Part shown: positions 10,226 through 17,601 of the stretch, piece by piece
Layout: each line of letters begins with the position of its first letter
Numbering within the stretch: position 1 is the first letter of the stretch
Assembly (NCBI GenBank): GCA_902592325.1
Contig: CACJEC010000001.1
Location: forward strand, 1 to 64,000
From: an uncultured Pelagibacteraceae bacterium
Lineage (GTDB): Bacteria; Pseudomonadota; Alphaproteobacteria; Pelagibacterales; Pelagibacteraceae
Length of the DNA stretch: 64,000 bases
Direction of reading: 5' to 3'
Program-made: the position numbers and the translations under genes
The notes under the pieces: model-generated
Databases searched by the model: none
Told to the model about the DNA's origin: nothing
What the model saw: the letters and a program-made list of their open reading frames with translations, nothing else

Positions 10226-11110
10226 TTATGCCGCCATAGAAGATTTGATTGTAAAATTTAAGTCTTTCAAAGTTTTTAGTAAATTTTTTTCATCAGTTTT
10301 ATTCAAAAGACTTAGAGGAGGTAAAATGTTTTTATAAATTTCATTTTTTTGAGAATAATAAGTATGTAATCCAGATATTAAATTATATTTATCAAAAGCA
10401 CTTCTTATATTGCATAATTTTTGATTATAAGACTGTTCCTTTTTTGAATGAAAATCGTCATAAACCTTTCTCGATATTTCTGCAGTCACATTACAAGTTG
10501 CTGTTATAATTCCTGAACATCCTAATTCTAAACCTTTCAATAATTTTAATTCTGAACCAGGAAAAACTGAAAAGTTTTCTAACTGTAATTTTTCAAATAA
10601 ATTATATGAGCTATCTTTTACACCCACAATTTGTTTTGGAAATTTTTTTACAAGTTTTGTAATACATTCTATACTAAATTTATATCCACACAATTTCTCA
10701 AAATTATAAAGAATGATTTTACAATCTGGAACCGACTCTATTAATCTTGTATAAAATTCTATAACCTCAAAATCTCCATATTTGTAATAAGCCGGAGGCA
10801 TAATTAAAAAATTTTTAAAATCTAATGAAGTTGCTATTTTAATAAAATTAATTGTTTCTCCTAAAGAATTTAAACCTGTGCCAATTAAATGTTTTGATTT
10901 GTATTTACTTTTCGAAAGTTTATTTAATAAGTCAATTTTTTCAGAAATAGGTATTAATTGGGATTGTCCTGTGCTCCCAAATATTGCCGTACCATGACAG
11001 CCTTGATCTATTAAGTTTTCAGCATGCGCTATTGTTTTCTCAACATTTAGGCTTAAATCAGAATTAAAAACAGACATGGTGGCAGCGAAAATTCCACTTA
11101 TTTTAGTCAT
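10226..11110 (-). CDS. DapA/N-acetylneuraminate-lyase superfamily aldolase
   Basis: GSTGQSQLIPISEK, Schiff-base region IVGVKDSS; DHDPS/NAL class I aldolase fold, substrate unclear. Confidence 0.85.
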   Translation of the reverse strand: MTKISGIFAATMSVFNSDLSLNVEKTIAHAENLIDQGCHGTAIFGSTGQSQLIPISEKIDLLNKLSKSKYKSKHLIGTGLNSLGETINFIKIATSLDFKNFLIMPPAYYKYGDFEVIEFYTRLIESVPDCKIILYNFEKLCGYKFSIECITKLVKKFPKQIVGVKDSSYNLFEKLQLENFSVFPGSELKLLKGLELGCSGIITATCNVTAEISRKVYDDFHSKKEQSYNQKLCNIRSAFDKYNLISGLHTYYSQKNEIYKNILPPLSLLNKTDEKNLLKTLKDLNFTIKSSMAA

Positions 11111-11159
11111 AATAAAAATTTATATAAAAAATATACTCAGTAAAGTTTATAAATACCAT

Positions 11160-12122
11160 ATGAAAATTTTAGCAGTTCAAAATAGAATGGGCATTGGAGA
11201 TACTGTAATTTTCTTACCTTTTATAAAAGCTTTATCTAAAAAATTTAATACACCTATTAGTATACTTGTAAAAGAAAGTTCAAAAGCTGATCAATATTTG
11301 TATCAAACTAATTATATTGATAAAATTATCATTTTAGAAAGAGATAAAAAAAATAAAAATAAGCATAGTGGTTTTTTTGGATTTTTTAATTTAGTTAAAG
11401 ATATAAAAAAATATAATTTTGATAAAATTTTTATTTTTAACTCATCTATAAGATTTAATTTAATTTCTAAATTATCTCAGATACCTGAGGTTTATCAATA
11501 TCCATTATTTCAGAAATCAAAACAACATATTACTGAGACTCCAAAACAGTTTATAAAAGATAAATTAGATTTAATAATTAATGAAGATCCTGAAATACAA
11601 GTTGATGATGAATTAATTTCTAAATCAGTTGAAAAGTTTCAAATAAATAAAAATGATGTGAACATACTTTTAGGTATAGGAGGCTCAGGTTCCACCAAAA
11701 GAATTCCTGCAAATATATTTATAAGTGTAATTGATAAAATTTCAAAAATTAAAAAATGTAAATTTTTTCTTGCTACAGGTAAAGATAACGAAGAACAGAA
11801 TATATTAAATGAAATACTAAAATCAAATTTTAAAGAACATTGTATACCTTTGGATAATTTTTCAATTAAAGAAACTTTGCCAATTATTAAAAACTGTAAT
11901 TTATCTATTTGTAATGACTCTAGTTTTAGTCATCTTTCTGCAGCTCTAGGAATAAAAACCATTACTTTAATGGCAGATACTCCTTTGATTTATGGAAGTT
12001 ATAACTCTAAGATGTTTCCTATAATTCCTGATGGAGAAGAAACGGTTTCTCATAAAACTTTAGGGAAAGAAAAAATTAATCCTCAAAAAATATTCGATAA
12101 AATTATAGAAATTCTTAATTAA
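11160..12122 (+). CDS. glycosyltransferase family 9 (heptosyltransferase-like)
   Basis: MKILAVQNRMGIGDTVIFLPFIKAL N-terminus, SICNDSSFSHLSAALGIKTITL C-terminal motif; ATG at 11160 preferred over 11076. Confidence 0.85.
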   Translation: MKILAVQNRMGIGDTVIFLPFIKALSKKFNTPISILVKESSKADQYLYQTNYIDKIIILERDKKNKNKHSGFFGFFNLVKDIKKYNFDKIFIFNSSIRFNLISKLSQIPEVYQYPLFQKSKQHITETPKQFIKDKLDLIINEDPEIQVDDELISKSVEKFQINKNDVNILLGIGGSGSTKRIPANIFISVIDKISKIKKCKFFLATGKDNEEQNILNEILKSNFKEHCIPLDNFSIKETLPIIKNCNLSICNDSSFSHLSAALGIKTITLMADTPLIYGSYNSKMFPIIPDGEETVSHKTLGKEKINPQKIFDKIIEILN

Positions 12123-12622
12123 GAAATGTCATTTAAGACTATATCCTTAGCTTCATTTACAATGGAAGATAATCGAGAAGTCTCTGGGGAAATGTCTGGA
12201 TGAATTTTTTTTTGTATTTTAATGTATGCAGCATTGACATCTTCTTTTGTGATTTTTTTTCCCGTATCTAAATTTAAAATTTTATATGCTTCTGAAACCG
12301 ATATAGATGATGAGTTATTTAAGTTTGATTTATTAAAAGAAAACCTTCCTGATCTTCTTAAAGTTTGAATAAGTCTAAATAGAGATATTAACTGAAAAAT
12401 AGATAAGCCTTTTAATTTTAATAATGCTAGACTGACAAAAGTCAAAGGCAATGTTAATAAAAATTTTCCACCAATTGCAAATAACACGGCAAGGATAAAT
12501 AGGCCAATTATCAATACTATTCTTACACTTTTTGAGATTTTATTTGTAGAAACAGTAGTAAATTTTTTTAATAATAAATAAAAAATAGTCAAAATAACTA
12601 ATGTATAAATTGCTATATTCAT
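12119..12622 (-). CDS. membrane-anchored DnaJ-domain protein
   Basis: N-terminal TM segments and C-terminal J domain with HPD motif (KIQKKIHPDIS). Confidence 0.8.
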   Translation of the reverse strand: MNIAIYTLVILTIFYLLLKKFTTVSTNKISKSVRIVLIIGLFILAVLFAIGGKFLLTLPLTFVSLALLKLKGLSIFQLISLFRLIQTLRRSGRFSFNKSNLNNSSSISVSEAYKILNLDTGKKITKEDVNAAYIKIQKKIHPDISPETSRLSSIVNEAKDIVLNDIS

Positions 12623-12638
12623 ATATTCCCTAACTTAA

Positions 12639-14714
12639 ATGAAATTACCACAATTACAAAAAAAACCTGAGTTAAAATCTTGCCACGATGTCACTTGGGA
12701 GGACAATTATAGCTGGATACATCAAAAAGATATTTTAGATGTATTAAAGGATAAAGAGAAATTAAATACTGAAGTAAGGCATTATCTTGAACAAGAAAAT
12801 CAATACACAGATCAACAATTAAGTGATACCAAAAATATTCAAAAAAAATTATTTGATGAAATAAAGGGAAGAATTAAACTTGATGATGAATCGCTGCCTT
12901 ACAAAGATCATTCTTATGAATACTGGACAAAAACTACTTCGGAAGGAAATTATTCAATAAAATTAAGAAAAAAAATTGGAACTAATTTAATTGAAGAGAT
13001 TTGGAACGGTGACAAAGAAAAAGAAAAAATTAATGCAGAATACTTTGGTATTGGTGATTTAGAAGTAAGTAACAATGATAAATTTTTAGCATACTCACTT
13101 GATACTAAAGGCTCTGAATATTACACTATTTCTATTAGAGAAATAAAAACTAATAAAATTATTACTAAAAAAATTACTGAAACATCCGGAAGTATTTTAT
13201 TCAGCTTAGATGATAAATATATTTTTTATTCAAAATTAGATCAAAATCATAGAGCAAGAAAAATTTTAAGACATAAAATAGGAAATTTTGACAAAAAAGA
13301 CGATCTGATTTTTGAGGAAAAAAGTGAGGCTTTTACAGTTAGTATTGGTTTAAGTTCAGATGAAAAATACTATTTTATTTCTACCTCAGACCATAATACC
13401 TCTGAAAAATATTATTTTGATGTTGACGAAAAAAACCCTAAACCAAAATTAATTCAAAAAAGAGAAAAAGGTATTATTTACAGTGTAAATTCATGGAATG
13501 GATTTTTTTACATGCATACAAACAAAAATGCTGAGGATTTTAAAATAGAGAAAACTGATAATAAGAATTTAAATGATTGGAAAACATTCATACCTGCTAA
13601 AGACGGAACTCTAATTGGTGGCTTAACTTTTTTAAAAAACTGGATTATTAGGTCAGAAGTTTCTAATGCTTTAGGAAAAATTTTTGTGAGAAACCTTGAA
13701 ACAAATACTGAGGAAGAATTAATTTTTTCTGAAGAAAAAGTTTATGATGGTGGAGTTTCTCTAATTCAAAAAGACAAAAATACAGATTTTATACACATAG
13801 CTTATTCTACTCCAAAAACACAATCACGTGTTTTTTTATACAATTTAAAAACAAAAGAAAAAAAATTAGTTAAAGAGCAAATTATTCCTTCTGGTCATAA
13901 TCCAGAAGATTATATAGTTGAAAGACTAGAGTGTGATTCTCATGATGGAAGAAAAATACCAGTCACAATTATTAGAAATAAAAAAACAAAAATTGATGGA
14001 AATGCAAAACTATTACTTTATGGATATGGTTCATATGGAAATTCTTTATCTCCAAACTTCTCCTCAACTAAATTTAGCTTGATAGATAGAGATATAATTT
14101 GGGTTACTGCACATATTAGAGGTGGTTTGGAAAGAGGTATGAAATGGTGGAAAGAAGGAAAACTTCTTAACAAAAAAAATACCTTCAAAGATTATATCTC
14201 TGTAGCAAAATTTTTAATTGAAAAAAAATATTCTTCTAAAGGTAAAATAATTGGTATGGGAGGATCTGCTGGAGGTTTGCTTATGGGCGCAGTAGTTAAT
14301 CAATCTCCTGAACTTTTTTTGGGAATTATTATGGCAGTTCCTTTTGTTGATTCTCTAACCACTAATCTTGATCATTCATTACCTTTAACAGTTGGTGAAT
14401 TTGATGAATTTGGAAATGCAAAAGATAATAAAGAGCATTTTGATTATATATATTCTTATGCTCCATACCATAATATTAAAAAGATGGATTACCCTAATAT
14501 TTTAATTACAACAAGCTTAAGCGATAACAGGGTCTTGTTTGATGAGCCTGCAAAATTCACTGCAAAATTGAGGGATTTTAAAACAGATAATAATTTACTT
14601 CTTTTAAAAACAGAAATGAATGCTGGCCATGGAGGTAAATCAGGTCGAGATGGTGCCATTGAAGAAATAGCATTAGACTATGCATTTGTTTTGAAGATTT
14701 GTAAAAAAATTTAG
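12639..14714 (+). CDS. ptrB: prolyl oligopeptidase family serine peptidase (oligopeptidase B-like)
   Basis: GMGGSAGGLLMGAVVNQ (GxSxGG) nucleophile elbow, NAGHGGKSGR His motif, S9A architecture. Confidence 0.92.
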   Translation: MKLPQLQKKPELKSCHDVTWEDNYSWIHQKDILDVLKDKEKLNTEVRHYLEQENQYTDQQLSDTKNIQKKLFDEIKGRIKLDDESLPYKDHSYEYWTKTTSEGNYSIKLRKKIGTNLIEEIWNGDKEKEKINAEYFGIGDLEVSNNDKFLAYSLDTKGSEYYTISIREIKTNKIITKKITETSGSILFSLDDKYIFYSKLDQNHRARKILRHKIGNFDKKDDLIFEEKSEAFTVSIGLSSDEKYYFISTSDHNTSEKYYFDVDEKNPKPKLIQKREKGIIYSVNSWNGFFYMHTNKNAEDFKIEKTDNKNLNDWKTFIPAKDGTLIGGLTFLKNWIIRSEVSNALGKIFVRNLETNTEEELIFSEEKVYDGGVSLIQKDKNTDFIHIAYSTPKTQSRVFLYNLKTKEKKLVKEQIIPSGHNPEDYIVERLECDSHDGRKIPVTIIRNKKTKIDGNAKLLLYGYGSYGNSLSPNFSSTKFSLIDRDIIWVTAHIRGGLERGMKWWKEGKLLNKKNTFKDYISVAKFLIEKKYSSKGKIIGMGGSAGGLLMGAVVNQSPELFLGIIMAVPFVDSLTTNLDHSLPLTVGEFDEFGNAKDNKEHFDYIYSYAPYHNIKKMDYPNILITTSLSDNRVLFDEPAKFTAKLRDFKTDNNLLLLKTEMNAGHGGKSGRDGAIEEIALDYAFVLKICKKI

Positions 14715-14724
14715 TCTTACCTAT

Positions 14725-14753
14725 CTTGAAAAATCTAATTTAATACCCAAATA
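14725..14753 (+). promoter_or_regulatory. putative sigma32 (RpoH) promoter for hsp20
   Basis: CTTGAAA (14725-14731), 14-nt spacer, CCCAAATA (14746-14753), resembling CTTGAAA-N11-16-CCCCATnT. Confidence 0.6.
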
Positions 14754-14757
14754 TTAC

Positions 14758-14812
14758 TTAAGTCGCCTAATGGGGCTTAAAAAAATAAACTTGCTTAACA
14801 AAGGAGAATATT
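14758..14812 (+). promoter_or_regulatory. putative ROSE-like RNA thermometer in hsp20 5'UTR
   Basis: Hairpin 1: TTAAGTC(G)CC-TAAT-GGGGCTTAA (14758-14780). Hairpin 2: AATA (14784-14787)/TATT (14809-14812) plus TTGCT (14791-14795)/AGGAG SD (14802-14806). Confidence 0.5.
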
Positions 14813-15259
14813 ATGACAAGTAAGGATCTATCTATATTTAACTCACTTAGACCATTTTCAATTGGTTTTGACGATATGTTTGATCAATTTGAAAATATGC
14901 TAGGTAACGGTGCTTTGACCATGCAATCAAATTACCCACCTTACAACATCAGAAAAGCTGGAAAAGACAAGTACGCAATTGAAGTTGCGTTAGCTGGGTT
15001 TAGTAAAAATGATGTTGAAGTAGAGTTTGAAGATAATTTATTAACCGTCAGAACTAAACAAATAAGAAAATCTGAGGATGATAAAGTTGATGGAGAAATT
15101 ATTCATAAAGGTATTTCTCAAAGACAATTTGCAAGATCATTTACAATTGCTGATGATGTAAAGGTAAATGATGCTGAGCTTAAAGATGGTCTTTTAACGA
15201 TATCTTGTGAAAGAATTATTCCTGAACATAAAAAGAAAAAGCTTATTGAGATAAAATAA
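14813..15259 (+). CDS. small heat shock protein, Hsp20/alpha-crystallin family
   Basis: PPYNIRKAGKDKYAIEVALAGFSKNDVEVEFEDNLLTV ... DGLLTISCERIIPEHKKKK, typical IbpA-like ACD. Confidence 0.95.
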   Translation: MTSKDLSIFNSLRPFSIGFDDMFDQFENMLGNGALTMQSNYPPYNIRKAGKDKYAIEVALAGFSKNDVEVEFEDNLLTVRTKQIRKSEDDKVDGEIIHKGISQRQFARSFTIADDVKVNDAELKDGLLTISCERIIPEHKKKKLIEIK

Positions 15260-15270
15260 CTTTTGCCTTG

Positions 15271-15294
15271 CTTGCGGGGATAAATCCTCGCAAG
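15271..15294. terminator. convergent intergenic hairpin, possible bidirectional terminator
   Basis: CTTGCGGGGA-TAAA-TCCTCGCAAG, 10-bp stem with one G-T pair; T-tracts weak. Confidence 0.55.
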
Positions 15295-15299
15295 TAAAA

Positions 15300-15605
15300 T
15301 CAGAAGCACCCATTTGATACAAAGCCCACAACAATATTTTCAGAATCTATTTCAAACCTTCTCTCACATGGAATGCCATATTTTTTAGTGTTGTAAATTA
15401 ATACCAAATTACCTTTTTCATTTTTAAAATCTTCATCAGGCATACCTAAATTCATTTGTAAATCAGCTGAGGACTTACCTATAAATTTACTCAGTTTTTG
15501 ATTTTCTTTTTCAACAATAGCGTCAGTTTTTTGCTTAATAGTTTGACATCCAGAAAGCATAATCATCAAGCATAAACTTATTAATAATAAATTTATTTTA
15601 TACAT
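15300..15605 (-). CDS. small lipoprotein
   Basis: Lipobox MIMLSGCQ after a hydrophobic N-terminus. Confidence 0.75.
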   Translation of the reverse strand: MYKINLLLISLCLMIMLSGCQTIKQKTDAIVEKENQKLSKFIGKSSADLQMNLGMPDEDFKNEKGNLVLIYNTKKYGIPCERRFEIDSENIVVGFVSNGCF

Positions 15606-15730
15606 AAATAGATATTAACAGCCCAATTATGGCATAAATATAAACTTCTGAGTTGAAATATGTGAATAAAGCACAGTTTTAAATGTATTATTGAAAAGAA
15701 TCAAATAGGTATCTCTTAAAAGGAGGACAA

Positions 15731-17041
15731 ATGCTTGAAAATTATTTCAATTATAAAAAACATAAAACAGATTTTCAAACTGAAGTAATAGCCGGAACCA
15801 CTACATTTTTGACTATGGCTTACATAATGTTTTTAAATCCATTTATATTGTCGGGAGAATTTGCCGGACCCGATAAAGGTTTCTTTGATTTCGGTGCAGT
15901 TTATACAGCCACAATTTTGGCTACAGCTTTAGCTTGTTTTATCATGGCTTTCTACGGAAAAACTTGGCCAATTGGACTTGCTCCAGGAATGGGTATTAAC
16001 GCTTTTGTGGCTTTTGGAGTTTGTGCTGGTATGGGATATACCCCACAACAAGCTTTGGGTGCAGTATTAGTAGCAGGTGTGTTGTTTTTAATTATTTCTC
16101 TAACTCCTATAAGAGCTTGGTTAATAAATTCAATTCCTAAAAGTTTAAAATTAGGAATAGGCGCAGGAATAGGATTATTCCTAGCAATTATTGGACTTCA
16201 GATCATGGAGGTTGTTGTAGATAATCCAGTTACATTGGTTCAATTAGGAGATTTAAGCGATCCATTAGTTTTACTAGGATGTGCAACATTTATAGCAATA
16301 ATTGTTTTAGATAAAATGAATGTTAAAGGTAATATTATCATAGGTATTTTAGTATTTAGTATTATTGCATGGGCAACTGGTCTTGCTAAATTCAATGGAA
16401 TTGCAAGCGCACCACCACCAATGACATATTTGTTCGAATTTGATTTGTCTGCTGCAATGACAGCTGGAATGTCTACTGTAATATTTACATTATTGTTTAT
16501 TGACTTCTTTGACACCGCAGGAACATTGACTTCAGTTGCAAATGTTGCAGGTAAAGTTGATAAAAATGGAAAAGTACAAGATATTAATAAGGCTATGCTG
16601 TCTGATAGTGTTGGTACAGTTGCAGGTGCAATGATGGGGACTACAACTGTCACAAGCTATGTTGAGTCTGGTGCTGGAGTTAAAGCTGGTGGTAAAACTG
16701 GAATGACTTCTTTGGTAATCGGTATACTGTTTCTTGCATGTATATTTTTTGCTCCTTTAGCAACTAGTTTACCTAAACAAATTGATGGAGCAGCTTTACT
16801 TTTTGTTTCAGTTCTTTTTATTAGAAATATTACTGATATTGAATGGAATGACATTTCTGAATCAGCTCCAGCAATACTTGCAATGATTGCAATGCCATTA
16901 ACTTATAGTATTAGCAATGGAATTGCTTTAGCATTCGTGTCCTATGCTTTAATAAAAATATTCACTGGTAAGTTTTCAAGCACTTCACCGGCAATATGGG
17001 TAATAGCGATACTAAGTGTAGTTAGTTTTGCAGTTGCCTAA
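15731..17041 (+). CDS. NCS2-family purine permease (AzgA-like)
   Basis: EVIAGTTTFLTMAYIMFLNP, PIGLAPGMGINAFVAF, TTVTSYVESGAGVKAGGKTGMTSL; strong SD AAGGAGG upstream. Confidence 0.93.
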   Translation: MLENYFNYKKHKTDFQTEVIAGTTTFLTMAYIMFLNPFILSGEFAGPDKGFFDFGAVYTATILATALACFIMAFYGKTWPIGLAPGMGINAFVAFGVCAGMGYTPQQALGAVLVAGVLFLIISLTPIRAWLINSIPKSLKLGIGAGIGLFLAIIGLQIMEVVVDNPVTLVQLGDLSDPLVLLGCATFIAIIVLDKMNVKGNIIIGILVFSIIAWATGLAKFNGIASAPPPMTYLFEFDLSAAMTAGMSTVIFTLLFIDFFDTAGTLTSVANVAGKVDKNGKVQDINKAMLSDSVGTVAGAMMGTTTVTSYVESGAGVKAGGKTGMTSLVIGILFLACIFFAPLATSLPKQIDGAALLFVSVLFIRNITDIEWNDISESAPAILAMIAMPLTYSISNGIALAFVSYALIKIFTGKFSSTSPAIWVIAILSVVSFAVA

Positions 17042-17049
17042 AAGTTTTA

Positions 17050-17091
17050 ATAGGGCTAGATTAAGTATATCTAGTCCTATTTATTTTTTTT
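17050..17091. terminator. bidirectional intrinsic terminator between purine permease and phosphoribosyltransferase
   Basis: ATAGGGCTAGA (17050-17060) / TCTAGTCCTAT (17070-17080), 11-bp stem with one G-T pair, followed by TTATTTTTTTT. Confidence 0.8.
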
Positions 17092-17598
17092 AATAATATC
17101 TTCAATAGACAACTCCTCATAATGCTCTGTAGGTTGAACAATCCAAGGATCAGAATTTAATCTTACTGAACAAAAATCAGGCTCGAAAGTAGATGATTTT
17201 TTTTTCCATAAACAAGCAGTTTTAACATCTTCTATAAAGTTTTTAGTCGGTCCATAATTTTTTAGCCATTCAATACTTTTATTTAAAGTAAGTCCCGTAT
17301 CTGACAAATCATCAATTAGTAAAACTTTTTTAAAATCTTTATCTGAAGCTAATGAACTAATTTCTCTAGCAAACATAAGCTGACCTTGTTTATCCTCTAT
17401 GCCTTTTCCTGAATAACTTTGAATTACAATATATGCAATTGGAATTTTTAAAATTCTTGATAAAATATCTATTATTGGGGCAGCTCCTCTCATAATACCA
17501 ACCAAAACTGTTGGCCTATAATTATTATGAATTTGAATCGCTAATTTCTCGACAATTTTCTTATACTCCTCCCATTCTACAATCATTTTGTTATCCAT
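17077..17598 (-). CDS. purine phosphoribosyltransferase-like protein
   Basis: PRPP-binding loop KVLLIDDLSDTGLTL and VGIMRGAAPI motif. Confidence 0.88.
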   Translation of the reverse strand: MDNKMIVEWEEYKKIVEKLAIQIHNNYRPTVLVGIMRGAAPIIDILSRILKIPIAYIVIQSYSGKGIEDKQGQLMFAREISSLASDKDFKKVLLIDDLSDTGLTLNKSIEWLKNYGPTKNFIEDVKTACLWKKKSSTFEPDFCSVRLNSDPWIVQPTEHYEELSIEDIIKKNK

Positions 17599-17601
17599 AA
17601 T

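Noticed and set aside
15606-15730. Possible purine riboswitch upstream of the NCS2 permease
   Set aside because: Searched for the guanine/adenine aptamer core and paired stems; none present. Only a good SD (AAGGAGG) is visible.
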